Assembly (NCBI RefSeq): GCF_041146795.1
Contig: NC_135167.1
Span: 34,299,954-34,363,953 of the forward strand
DNA from: Maylandia zebra
Taxonomy: Eukaryota; Chordata; Actinopteri; Cichliformes; Cichlidae
DNA: 64,000 nucleotides
Direction: 5' to 3'
How positions within the stretch are numbered: position 1 is the first letter of the stretch; every line of letters begins with the position of its first letter. The notes under the pieces were generated by a model, which was not told where the DNA came from, searched no databases, and was given only the letters and a program-made list of their open reading frames with translations. A program made the position numbers and the translations under genes. Below are positions 39,205 through 60,961 of this stretch, in pieces.

Positions 39205-39429
39205 ATAAGAAATAGAAAGTACAAATATTTCTGTCAAAATGTAGGAAGTAAAAGTTAAAAGTTGTCAGAGAAAAAATAAATACTCGCACAAGTTTTTTTT
39301 TTCCAGGATATATGATTGGCTTCATTTAGTATAGCTTTAAAGTAAAATAATGCTATCTTTACTGTGTGTTTTTTTTTTTCAATCCTTTTGCAATCATAAT
39401 TATGATCTGAATGCACGGTTTTGTTTGTT

Positions 39430-39645
39430 TTTTTAGCCATCAGATTTACTGTCTGAAGGCCAAGAATGATGCCCAATGGATTTACTTTACCAAGTGGATC
39501 ATCATGGCCTTGCCATATTGGTCAATTTGATTGACCTTATTATTATTTATTGTTATTATTATTTATTTTATTTTATTTTACTTTCAGTTGTTAGAGATGG
39601 GACAGACATGACTGAGGGAGAGGAAAGAAAGAAAGAAAGATTTTG
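39430..39645 (+). repeat. Interspersed repeat, copy B
   Basis: Matches copy A (37.36-37.56 kb) from GAAGGCCAAGAATGATGCCC to the GAGGAAAGAAAGAAAG tail, with a (TTA)-rich insertion near 39535-39580. Confidence 0.6.
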
Positions 39646-40530
39646 ATTGATTTTTAAAAACACATTTATTCACTCAAAAGTGAACCAAACAGTCAGTTCA
39701 AACCAACACATTGCTAAACACAAGTTCAGAGTTATTTAAAGTAAACAGACTACCTTTATAATCCTAAAGATTTCGAAAAACACCCAGTCCAACCATATTG
39801 AAATAATATTTATATACTCTAACATCACTTTTGCTCTCGAAACACTTTTGAAGAGCTCAACACAATCAGTATTTCGTCCATTATCAATCTTGTACTTTCT
39901 ACTCAAGTAAATTTCCAACTTTGCTTGGCCCAAGAAAAAAAATCAGCAATTGTCCCTCTTTTCTTCTTCCCCTGTGTCATATGAAAAACCAAAAATAAAA
40001 CACTGTTGTGTGAAAACTTCTCCAAAGGATTCCCAAATACCATTAAGTACTGAAAATCAATCAATCAATCTGAAACACTGTACAAAACAATGAAAAATAG
40101 TTTCTCTCATTGAACAAAAAGGACATGCATCTGAAGACCCAGGGTTAATGATGGACAATGATACCATGTAAAATCCGCCACTGTAAATTACCAGCTTTCT
40201 TGGTCAATGGTGGCTTGTACAGCGACCCCCATACAGGGCCCACATCAAAACCAACCTTAAAATGTTCTCACCAAGGTTTTGAACTTCAATATCAAAACTA
40301 CTATGAGTTTCTTGAGCAAACGCTATGTCAATGCATTTAGATTTTAAAAGGTCAAAATACATCGCCCTTTTTCCATGTCCCTTGCACCATTAAGGTTCAA
40401 GGATGGGATTTTAAAGCTACTCATAACCATACAGAAAAAGATCCATAAAAAAACAAGAATACAGCATCGTATCTGCTGTTTTTCCCCTGTCAGGTATAGC
40501 ATCAAACTCTGCGAAAACTGATGCAGAAAA
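39646..40530 (-). repeat. Probable continuation of the decayed LINE 3' of ORF1
   Basis: Sequence between the repeat above and the ORF1-like frame shows no intact frame. It carries GACCCCCATACAGGGCCCAC-like text and reads as decayed LINE or flanking repeat. Boundaries uncertain. Confidence 0.3.
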
Positions 40531-41123
40531 TTAGAACCAGTCTATACACTTCAGTGTCCCTCAAACCATCAGGGGTCCTTTGTCATATCAACCATTTAGC
40601 TGAATCAAGAAACAACTCTCTATCAGGGAAAAAATCTTGTATAACCACATCTCGCTTTCCTTTGGTTACTTCCAAAAAACTCTTGTTCTAAACTGTACCC
40701 ATTACTTCTCTGACCATCAGGAATAGAAGAGTCAGATGACTCTCTATCACTATCACTCTCTCTTCCACCCTTTTTGTTTGCCTGCATCTTTTTTGGCTTT
40801 GCACCTTTAGAGTCCTTAGGTTTCCTTTTTGTATGTGGAATCTTAAAAACACTTTCATTATCCCCAAACAAATTCCTGTCACTGTGGACCATTCCATCCA
40901 CATCCATTTCCTGTTGCACTCCTACTGGCGTAGTTGTGTGGCCAAACTCCTCACACACTTCAGCAGAAGTAGCGGCAACCTCACTGGTGTCCTGACTGCT
41001 AAGAGTCTCACATCCTGAAACTCCGCCCGTCTTTCCATCTCCGACATTGAATGCTGGGGCTCCATCCCGTGTGTCACTTGCAGAAACACCTTTGCCCCCC
41101 TTACCTGCTGAGACCCTTGCCAA
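40531..41123 (-). pseudogene. Decayed LINE ORF1-like frame (L1/Tx1-type)
   Basis: A minus-strand frame starts MARVSAGKGGKGVSAS at 41123 and is hydrophilic, with a Lys/Ser/Asp-rich segment before SDRESSDSSIPDGQR. The frame stays open to 40623. A different frame then continues as KSFLEVTKGKRDVVIQDFFP and ends at a TGA soon after, so there is a frame break near 40680-40690. The KGKR...FFPD..LF pattern resembles ORF1 of fish L1/Tx1-group LINEs. No RT is linked to it here. Confidence 0.4.
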
Positions 41124-41480
41124 AGTAGGGGAGACCGGGGATAGTTGTAACGTGGGTCAGTTGTAACACTTACAATTTCTCCAATCAGGGCTAAGTTTCA
41201 AATGATGTGACTCATCCTGTGCATGCCCAATTCAGTTCTGCTATCACATGTGAAAAATCAGCACATTTGTCAAACACAGACAATTTAACACGAAAAAAAA
41301 GCAATTTGTATGCCAAAAAGTACGTTTTTCTACTTTATTTCAATGTTTAATAGCATTATCTGAGTAGAAGTATTGACCTGTTTCTTCTTTTCTTTTGTTT
41401 CTTTGTTTTGTTCGTCATCCCCTGCTGTACTCAGAGGCCCAAATCCACTCAGAACCAGTTAAAAAGACAGGCACAACATT
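41124..41480. other. Intergenic spacer between csrp3-side repeats and zdhhc13 3' end
   Basis: AT-rich, no feature supported. Confidence 0.5.
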
Positions 41481-41878
41481 GTTTTATTGAAGTTTTATAG
41501 TGGTCATTTGTATTAAATGCATGCAATTTTTACAAAAGTCATAAAACCAATTTTTCCACACATACAAAGTCCAATTCTTCTTTTCTGAACAGATAGTAAA
41601 AATAGTTTTAATGTGTTCATAAAAACAGGACAAAACCTCCATCACAAGTAGGCCTCTAAAGGTTCTGTTATTTTCCCTTTACTTACACTGGTCAAGTATA
41701 AGGCAGCAGCAGTCTGTACAAACAGCAACTGAATCAAATATCTACATGTTTCTTTGCGTTTTCCCAATTCTGAGTATTGCAGTCTCTTTCCACAAGGAGC
41801 CACCACATTAAAAAACAATAAATAAATGTCTGTGCTTTTGGTCCAGAGTCTGACCCTTGACCCTGAGCGTGGAGGAGG
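41481..41878 (-). other. zdhhc13: zdhhc13 3' UTR
   Basis: The minus-strand stop is at 41879-41881. The complement of TTTATT at 41483-41488 is an AATAAA about 390 nt downstream, the best polyadenylation signal. Confidence 0.6.
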
Positions 41879-52121
<10,243 letters not shown>

Positions 52122-52180
52122 TTTGTAGTCGATGAGGGAAGGGAAAGTTACTGCCGCTGGATAGGCAGGTTTAGAGTTTG

Positions 52181-52188
52181 ACTTCCGG
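52181..52188 (-). promoter_or_regulatory. zdhhc13: ETS/GABP-like site upstream of zdhhc13
   Basis: CCGGAAGT on the minus strand, 60-67 bp upstream of the ATG at 52121-52119. No TATA box is near. An ETS site close to the start is typical of housekeeping promoters, consistent with broad expression of the family. Confidence 0.5.
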
Positions 52189-52434
52189 CGTTGGCTTTTC
52201 AGATTAAATGTCTATTTAAAAAATGTATGCGTCACAATTTATACAGTATCGCATAAAAAACAAAACAACAGGAGTGTACAGTCTACACATACACACACAA
52301 ATCACAATAAATTCTTTGAGAGGCAAAATCTTTAGCCCACCTCAGCAATAGAGCAAAAGATGGCTCCCTCTGCCAGGAAAATACTGCCATCGCCGTTTTG
52401 ATATACTTACAATGTTTAATATGTAATACAGTTA

Positions 52435-52436
<2 letters not shown>

Positions 52437-52497
<61 letters not shown>
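52437..52497. repeat. (CA)n microsatellite
   Basis: About 30 units, upstream of the zdhhc13 promoter. Confidence 0.95.
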
Positions 52498-52498
<1 letters not shown>

Positions 52499-52499
52499 G

Positions 52500-53774
52500 C
52501 GGTGGTTAAATGTTGCTCAGGTGTGAAATTTAAGAGTCGTGAAATTTAATAGAGCTTTTTTTTTAATCTAATAAAGTGAAGGTCACATTTTTTATCTAAT
52601 GGCGTTTTAATTTCATATGACCTTTCCCTCAATTTTCTTTTAGCAACTTTTACTTTATTTTGAAGGCCAGAAAGTTAAAGAGGAAATGTTGCCGTTTGGC
52701 TGTTATTTTCCTCAACGACTTCCTTCTTCCTGGAGATGCTTTTGATTGGGCTTTCGTTTTCCACCCACATACAGGCCTCCACCACTGCTGCAGTGGTGCT
52801 TCAAGTCTTAGTACCACCCCCCCCCCCCCCCCCCCCCCCCGAAAAACAAGAAAAAAAACAAGAACAAAAAAACAAGGGTTCAGTTTTCAGATCCTTTCCC
52901 GAGACATGTTGGATTTTAAACCATCCTAAAACACACATGACAGTCAAAGCGCTTTGGTAAGTGATTTTTTTTTTCATTCATAAAACTTGATTAGAAACTA
53001 AACTTCTACATCATTTCAACTTTTGTTTGTTTGTTTTTGTTTCAACAGCATCATGGGCAGCTGAAACTTATAGCATAGATGTACATCAGTGATTATGATC
53101 GTAAAGATACTTGAATACTTCTGTCAAAGTAACCTGGCATACAAATAAACCAATGAGGCGCAGGTACTTTAAAATGGCTCACACAATCGTGTTCTTCATT
53201 TAGTGCTATAGTAAGCAAGTCTCCTCCTCAACCTTTCACCTAATGGTCAATATATAATTGCATGTGCAATGAAATTTCATATAGCTGTAATGAAATGATT
53301 GGATTTCCCATGAAGAATTAACCATTGGAGCCAAACCCATATTCGGAAAATATGAGAATAAATCCTATTTGACACTGGGTGAAATTACAGTATGTGTCAC
53401 TCAGATGAAACCAGCCACTTACACTGGAGAGGAGTTTTTTTCCCTCCCTCTTTGCTGTGAAACTAAATATGGACTGAATGCAGCTGAAGTGGCCGTCACC
53501 TTGGAGCTGTAAGCACAGAGACTATGACCTGTGAATGAACTCAAAGACATGTAGAGGATAGCATCAGCATCATCTTCTTTACTAGATACAGCTGGATATT
53601 TTCACTACATGCTTTTTCCACTTTTTCCAAAAACCCTCCATGTCCAATATGTGTCTATTGAACCTTGTTCCCTTCTCATATGAAAATAATACACAGATTG
53701 TAAAATGAGGTAAAAGCTAACTCTATGTGAGGAGGCGGAGCTCTGTTTATAATCACAAACTTTTAATCCAGGAA
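52500..53774. other. Intergenic DNA with a 24-base poly(C) tract
   Basis: An uninterrupted C run at 52817-52840 is followed by an A-rich patch. No coding exon is supported. Confidence 0.55.
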
Positions 53775-54183
53775 CACAGCAAAATCTCCAGTGTTAAATT
53801 AACACTAGAGAGTGTCTATATGGGTCCACACCTCTGAGTGCTAAATACAACACTGTTGAGTGTTAAATTAACACTTTTGACAGTGTTATATGTTTAAAAG
53901 TAACCTAGTCAGTTTTGAAGATTAACAATGGCTAACACTGAGCAGTGCTGATTTTCTAACACTGGAAAATAACTCAAAATGTTAGAAATATTCCAGTGTT
54001 AGAAAATCAGCACTGCTCAGTGTTAGCCATTGTTAATCTTCAAAACTGACTAGGTTACTTTTAAACATATAACACTGTCAAAAGTGTTAATTTAACACTC
54101 AACAGTGTTGTATTTAACACTCAGAGGTGTGGACCCATATAGACACTCTCCAGTGTTAATTTAACACTGGAGATTTTGCTGTG
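53775..54183. mobile_element. 409-bp foldback MITE-like element
   Basis: Left arm 53775-53967 and right arm 53991-54183 are each 193 bp and reverse complementary except at two positions, with a 23-nt loop. Termini read CACAGC...GCTGTG. Words of the type GTGTTAAATTAACAC recur several times inside the arms and are themselves palindromic. It carries no coding capacity. The class is uncertain; a 2-bp AA may be duplicated at the flanks. Confidence 0.9.
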
Positions 54184-55598
54184 AAGGCAAATAGATTTAT
54201 CATTAAATAGCCTCCTGCAAAAAATGTAACTTTTTAGTCACCCTGTTACTGTGAACCTTTTGTTAATTTTTAATATATGGAACAAACATTTACAAAACCA
54301 CCACCCTACCACATATAGGTTCTTAGTTAAACTGAAACAGAGACCTAATTTCTACAGGCACTATGCTATGCTGCGCTTACAGTAACGCACTAAAAAAGGT
54401 CTGAAGTAATATTTTTGAGTAAAATGCAACTGAAATATATAACTTCAAAGGTTTATTCAAATAATGAATTATTAAGGAAAACATGCTTGGTGTAAATTGA
54501 ATTTATACCAATCAAGTACATTTCGTGTGACCTGATTCCATTAAGTCAGTCAAATTACTTAAAGTCAGCACTTTCGGCATAAATATTTTTTCCAGTGTAT
54601 AAATCACAAACCACCCAATTTAATCAGATCATGAGGCTTTCAATTCATTCAAAAAAATTTAAGAATTGCAAGTAAGGTGTTTACAGCTTAAAAAAACCCT
54701 CCAACTTTAACTCTTATGTCTTTTTTTAAAATATCAGACTGAAAGACATCATCTTAATCAACTGAACAGAATGAGGTCTTTCAGTATCCCTTCAGGGCAA
54801 TCCACATTTTACCTGAACTCAAAAGGAATTAATTTATTTGCATTTGCTGTAACATCCTCCAGCTAGCACATTTCTGTTGAAGAACATTTTTCCATAATAT
54901 CCAGCTCTTTAGACAATCCCATATACAATACAAACAGAGGGCTAGCCGCCTCTTGCACTACCAGGTGAGAGGCAGTAGATGGCCACAGCATTCAATTTAT
55001 GATCAGAAGCTGCTCATCTGTTGTGTTTCCACTTGCACCTGATTTTTTTGGACAGCATCTAAACAGACATGGTAGTTGTGAAGTTAATTTTGTTTATTGT
55101 CCTGGACAATAAACAAAAATAAAAATCTGAATAATCCCTTGCAGTAAAAATCAAATCTGCTTTTGATTTTGATTGTTGCAGAGTGTTTGTTTTTTAAATT
55201 AAAAAAAGCATTAAAAATTAAAAACTTTACTGCTATTCATGATTGAAGACAATACAAGTCAGAGAAAAAGTTAAATACTATAGTAAGCATTGTTTTAAAG
55301 AAACTGTCGTTATCTTAGACTCAAATTCAAGTTTGACTGTGCCTGTCATCTTTTTGCAAGGGAAACAAAATCTTTAAACAGATATTTAATCCTAGTGTGT
55401 GCTTAAAAGAACAGTGAATGTAAAAAAGACAAACAAAAAACCCCATACATTAAAGCAAGATGGGACCGCTTTGTTATTATACATGTTGGTGATTGGCCTG
55501 CCCATCGTTTATTAGTCACTGGAGGGTGCTCTGAACACAAAGGATCAGTTTTCAGGAACACTGTGTCCTTCTACACATTCATACCTAGAGCTGACAAG
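54184..55598. other. Unassigned intergenic sequence
   Basis: AT-rich, no gene, RNA or repeat that I can classify. Confidence 0.5.
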
Positions 55599-55600
55599 TA

Positions 55601-55848
55601 CAGTGCCGTGGAAAAATATTTGCCCCCTTCCCAATTTCTTAGTTTTTTGCATTTGCAATTACGTGTTTCAGACCATCAAACTATTTTTAATATTAGTCAA
55701 AGCTACATGATAAAATATAAAATGCCATGTTGAAATAGTAATTTCACTTATTAAGGGAAAAAAACCTCACCAAACCCACCTCTGGCTCTGTGGGATAAAA
55801 AAGTAACTAAAATATCAGGATCGGTGCAAATACTTTTTGATGCCACTG
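55601..55848. mobile_element. Tc1/mariner-type MITE, 248 bp
   Basis: Starts CAGTGCCGTGGAAAAATATT and ends with the imperfect inverse of the same (...TACTTTTTGATGCCACTG). TA lies at both borders (55599-55600 and 55849-55850), as for Tc1/mariner elements. Internal text is a common fish repeat. No transposase. Confidence 0.75.
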
Positions 55849-56020
55849 TAGATGTTTAGTCTGATCAGCAAGAGGCCTACAGTTCATGACTGCTGTTCTT
55901 TTGCCTACCTCCTTATTTAGTGTGCATGCCAAGAAGTGAAATGGGCAACCACACTCTTTATTGTCTAATCTAATTATATAGAAATGTGAATAGAAATGAA
56001 TAGAAATGTGACATGAGAAG

Positions 56021-56680
56021 TAGGGGTGGGGGAAAAAAATCGATACTGTGTAGTATCGTGATATTTTGTTTGCTAATAATGTATCAATACAGGGACAGCA
56101 GAAATCGATATTTTGTTACAAAAAAAGTTTTTGTGGATTGGAACATGCTCTGACTTCAGAGCATGTTGATCAGCTCCTTTTTCTGAGCAAGAATCCTGAC
56201 ATTCCTTCACTGTCCAAATGTGTTTAACTTTTTTTTTTGGCAGTAATAAACATGACAGTTTACTTATTTTAATTTAAGACATGTTTTATTTTAATTAAGT
56301 TTAAAAACTTTTTTATTTAATGTAAAATTATATTTTGTTTTAATTTACTTTCAAATTCTTCAGTTGCTGAATGGGCTGCACAGTTTTCATAAATTGCATA
56401 GTTCAGAATAGCTATAATTGTACCAGATGGTTGCATTCAGTTAAGTTGGACTAGACTGTAATACAAACCGTTCAGTTTGTCAACAATAAAACTGACTGAA
56501 ATGAGAGAAAGACTGAGTGCGAGGCTTTGATATTAGATAAAATTAATATTGATAAAGTTTACCTTTATGTACAGAATCTGAATATCGCAAAATATTTTAA
56601 AAAATTGCAATAATATCGTATCGTGCGTTAAGTATTGTGATAATATCGTATCGTGGGATGTATGGTGATTCCCACCTCTA
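56021..56680. mobile_element. Non-autonomous hAT-like element, 660 bp
   Basis: Starts TAGGGGTGGG and ends CCCACCTCTA (inverted, one mismatch). It is flanked by ATGAGAAG on both sides (56013-56020 and 56681-56688), a perfect 8-bp duplication. Sub-terminal TATCGTGATA words occur at both ends. Confidence 0.85.
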
Positions 56681-56688
56681 ATGAGAAG

Positions 56689-57940
56689 GTGTGTCTTTGA
56701 CTGTTCCTGTATAACTTATTTTCGGACTAGTTGACAAATTATGCTCCGGTCATTTGATGTTTCCAAGATAGATGTTCTTTTGTAAAATAGTTACATTTTC
56801 TTTGTATATTTCATTTATCCACCATCATACATACAAGCTAAGAAGAGGTCGTTATACTAACAAGAGGTATCAACGCTGGGCCAAAGTTGAGCACATGGTT
56901 AAAGTTTGTAATCCAGCCAGGGTGTAAATATCACTCAGCAGCCAGAGCTGAAGCAGGTAGCATCAACACATAAATCTACTCTACCCGGCTTAAATCACAA
57001 GAGCACCTCTGACCAAAAAGCTGTAGATTTTTTCTTGTTTGCACAAATTAATCCAGATTCACATTAATTGTGTTCACAGCTCCAACAAAATGAGGAAGAG
57101 GAGGGGGAGAAACACAATTAGGTTGAATTACAATTGGATGGAAGGCGAGGACAAGGAGAAGGAAGCTTAGGATGAGGAGGAAGAGAAGCAGCAGGAGCAT
57201 CTTTAGGGATCCCTATGATGTCATTGAGGTTTGTTTCATTAATATGGTCCTCTCACAAAGAAAGATGACTTGTTTTAGTTCACCTACTTCCTGTATTAAA
57301 TAGTGATGTGCAAAACCTTGTGGAAAACCATGGAACAGGCACGTATAGGGCATCTGCAGGTAAATGAACATCAAATCTCTAAGACAGACTGAAATCTGTA
57401 TATTTATCACCCTTACGATAAAACCCATGTCAGCCATTGGTTTGTGGACTTTTGTATTTTGAAGTCTCAACATTTGCTTTATTGCTGTTGCTATGTTGGG
57501 ACCATATTAGGATGAGGGATCAGAATCTGGAGTCATGCACACTATTGTTTCATTTAGTGTGTATCCATAAGATTCGTACAGCAGATCCAAGTTGTGCCTT
57601 GAAAACAGGAAAGTCGTCTGCATAGAGGAGAACTTTAATAGCAGGCTTGTACAAAGTGAGGCTTTGTGCTCACATTTGCTGCAAACACTCGTTTTACCCT
57701 GTTTTGATTCAGAATTCAGTTGAAATCAGGCAAGAACTGGACTTGTTTTTTATAATGTGTTCTTGTGAATTGATTGTGTATCGCATATGTTTGATTTGAC
57801 TTTCTGCAAGACAACAGTCGTCCGCTGGCCAAATTAAGTTTTCTAAATACCTCCACGTGATCTAGCCTGGATTTAGAAAAGAATAGCAAAAAAAAAATCT
57901 GCACCTCCTGCTTCAGATGCAATTTGTGTTTCTGTGTTCA
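56689..57940. other. Intergenic or intronic sequence
   Basis: No supported exon or repeat until the acceptor at 57941. It may be an intron of the spectrin-repeat gene or its upstream flank. Confidence 0.45.
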
Positions 57941-57941
57941 G

Positions 57942-58318
57942 AGGCAGCGGCGAGAGGGGAGACCTCGGCTCATCCAGCTGGAGAGCCTGACCAGGAGGAG
58001 TCAAACATTAACTCAGCTCTTCCAGGGCACCCTGCAGACTCGGCTGCTGGCAACAGCGAGGGATGACGTGAACGCCAAACTGGAGTCCATCACAGGTCAA
58101 CTGCAGGTATGCGAGTCAGACCTTCTGAGGAGGCTTTCACTTTTCTCTCTTCTTTATAATTGACTCTTTTCTCTCTTTTTCAGCTCCTTGTCTCAGAGTG
58201 GGAGGGATTTGAAGCACAAAGGGAGGAACTTGTCGTTTGGTTGGCTGATATGGATGTCCGCCTGAGTGAGGTTGACCAGCTGACAGGAAGCACCAGTGAA
58301 AAACTGAAACAACTGCAG
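57942..58318 (+). CDS. Two exons of a spectrin-repeat protein (nesprin-like)
   Basis: Exon A 57942-58106 (55 codons) and exon B 58184-58318 (45 codons) both have clean AG/GT borders and phase 0 and are joined by a 77-bp intron. Together the 100 residues (RQRREGRPRLIQLESLTRRS ... SEWEGFEAQREELVVWLADM ... STSEKLKQLQ) make about one spectrin repeat, with the conserved Trp in W..F...REELVVWL and heptad spacing. The EWEGFEAQREELVVWLADMD pattern is closest in style to repeats of the SYNE/nesprin family, which link the nuclear envelope to the cytoskeleton, but dystrophin-type proteins are possible. The next exon is not found in the following 5.7 kb, so the intron runs out of the window. No start codon is included. 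Confidence 0.7.
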
Positions 58319-58889
58319 GTGTGGGCTTGTTTTGATATGACATATATTTGATATGATACATACGTCAGAGACATTATCCTAAACTGGACTAACAAAGGAC
58401 CATGAGTACAACATGAAACGTACATTACATAGCGTAAGGCTGAAGTTCATTGATCATTTTAATCATAAACTTGTTGTTGAAATATTTTTACTGAACATGC
58501 AAACATCTGCTGATGATAATGTGTTGATTTATTGGTCTGTTATGAAGCTATTGCTATTTCTAATGTGTTTTATCACTTTCTGATGTTTTCTTAATTAAAC
58601 AATACATGTATTAATTGTTGTGTTATCTGTAGATATAGTATTTTTATATATATATTTATTTATAGTATAGCCAATATATTTAATTATTACTGTTTAAAAC
58701 ACTAATATGTAACATGTATTAGTAGTGATGTTGTGCTGAGGGTTAAAATGCCTTTTTGTCTTTTGGTATACTACAAAATGACAATAAACCATTAATATAT
58801 GTCTATGCTGTGCTCGTATTTATTTTACCCTATTTTATTTATTTTACCCTACTCAAATTCAATTTATGATACATTTTATTTTGAAAGAT

Positions 58890-59215
58890 TTAAAGTGGTT
58901 CTTTAAAGAACCACTCAAAAAAGGTTCTTTAAAATGGTTTTTTTAAAGAACCATTTGAAGGATCTTTTTAAAAATGGTTCTTTAAAGAACCATTTTTAAA
59001 AAGGTTCTTTGAAAAACCATTAAAGGTGCCCCAAAGAACCATTTCTTGATGGTTCTTTGGGGCACCTTTAAAGGTTCTTCAATGAACCACTGAAAGAAAT
59101 GGTTCTTCAAAGAACCATTGTTTGAAAGGTTCTTGGTGGCACCAAAAAAGGTTCTTCTATGGCATCAGTCTAAAGAACCACTTTTGGTTCCAGTTGGCAC
59201 CTTTATTTTTCTGAG
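58890..59215. mobile_element. Hairpin-rich MITE-like element (GGTTCTTTAAAGAACC family)
   Basis: GGTTCTT and AAGAACC occur many times in alternating order. Perfect palindromes include 58895-58914 (20 bp) and a hairpin with 23-bp arms at about 59020-59042 and 59049-59071 around a 6-nt loop. No coding capacity and no firm target duplication, so its class is open. Confidence 0.7.
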
Positions 59216-59459
59216 TGCATTTGCTAAAATGTTACTGTTAATTTTTCATAAACACATTCCTTTTAATTTTATAATTATTTGATTTGATTTGATATACCTT
59301 TATTAGTCCCACAAGGGGAAATTTCATAAGGCTGCCGACCTATTAAATACATTTGTTAAATTTGAACACAAACTGTTTATGTGTGCAATAAATGAAATAC
59401 AGTATATAAGGCAGAAACAAAGTTAGTACAATTCTGACAAACTTGAAGTTTTCTTTAAG

Positions 59460-59934
59460 CAGTCAGGAAATTTCCCTAGGCTTCAAAGCTCTTCTTTGAA
59501 TGTTGGCTTCCATTTTTTCTATCCTCTGTTAAACTAACAGACCGCTTTGATAATATTGGGATTAGTTTGGGATCATTGTTATGCTGAAAAATGAAGCTGT
59601 TACCAGTGATACCCTTTAGAGACTACAGAGCCCCCACTATGTTTTACTGATGGCTCAAGACCATTACTTTAGTTTCTCTCTCCTCACCCCTAACGTATAT
59701 ACTGATGACGATTTGAACCAGAATTGTAAAATTCATGTGTAATTTGGCAAATCTCAACTTTTCTCCCTACTTCTTTTTCTTAAGAATGACTTCTTGACAG
59801 CCACCTTTCCTCTGAGACCATTTCTTATGAGGCTGCAGAGAACAGTAGGTGGATCAGCTGAAGGGCCAGATGCATCTCTCACACCTGATACTGGTCAGGT
59901 TTCTGCTGGATTTATTTTCTCTATTTCTTTAGGA
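59460..59934 (-). mobile_element. Decayed Tc1-like transposon, left segment (antisense)
   Basis: Shares CAAAGCTCTTCTTTG, GTTTGGGATCA and CACTATGTTTTACTGATGGC with the copy at 21.8-22.7 kb. It is split from its right segment (63321-63795) by the RTE insertion. Confidence 0.55.
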
Positions 59935-60094
59935 CCTCCTCCTTGAATCGCTACCTTATCGTGGTGGAGGGGTTTGTGTGTCACAGGGATCCCAGGGGCT
60001 ATGTTGTCTGGGGGCTTTTGCCCCCTGGTAGGGTCTCCCATGGCAAATTGGCCCTGGGTGAGGGACCAGACAAAGAGCGATTCATAAGACCCTT

Positions 60095-60961
60095 ATGAAA
60101 AGGAAACCGAGGGAACAGTTTACCCTGCCCGGGATAGGGTTACCGGGGCCTCGCCCTGGAGCCAGGCCCGGGGAGGGTGCCCGAGGGCGAGCGTCTGGTG
60201 GCCGGGCCTTAGTCCATGGGGCCCGGCCGGGCACAGCCCGAAGAGGACACATGGGCCCATCCTCCCGCAGGCCCACCACCCGCAGGAGGCGCCATAGGGG
60301 TCGGGTGCATTGTGTGCTGGGTGGCGGCCAGGAGCGGAGGCCCTGGCGGACTGACCCCCGGCTGCCAAGACTGGCAATAGGGACATGGAATGTCACCTCT
60401 CTGGTGGGGAAGGAGCCTGAGTTAGTGCGTGAGGTTGAGAGGTACCGGCTAGATATAGTCGGGCTCACCTCTACACATGGCTTGGGCTCTGGAACCAGTC
60501 TCCTGGAGAGGGGCTGGACTCTGTCTCAGTCTGGAGTTGCCCTTGGTGAGAGGCGGCGGGCTGGGGTGGGTATCCTAATATCCCCTCGGCTTGCTGCCGG
60601 TACGTTGGGGTTTTTCCCGGTGGACGAGAGGGTTTGTTCCCTGCGCCTTAGGGTCGGGGAACGGGTCCTGACTGTCATCTGCGCTTATGCGCCGAGTGGC
60701 AGTTCAGAGTACCCAGCCTTCTTAGAGTCCCTGGGGGGGGGGGGGGGGGGGGGGGTGCTGGAGGGTGCTCCACCTGGAGACTCTGTTGTCCTGCTGGGAG
60801 ACTTCAATGCTCACGTGGGTAACGACAGCGAGACCTGGAGGGGCGTGATTGGGAGGAACGGCCTCCCTGATCTGAACCCGAGCGGTGCTCTGTTATTGGA
60901 CTTCTGTGCTAATCACAGTTTGGCCATAACGAACACCCTGTTCGAACATAAGAGTGTCCAA
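60095..60961 (+). pseudogene. RTE endonuclease domain (frame 1)
   Basis: [11 protein letters not shown] opens the APE-type nuclease (around residue 90 of the frame); [12 protein letters not shown] near 60800 is the conserved GDFN box. A Gly stretch from the G run at 60733-60755 is inserted but keeps the frame open. The frame stops at TAA 60962-60964 where an extra base is likely. Confidence 0.8.
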
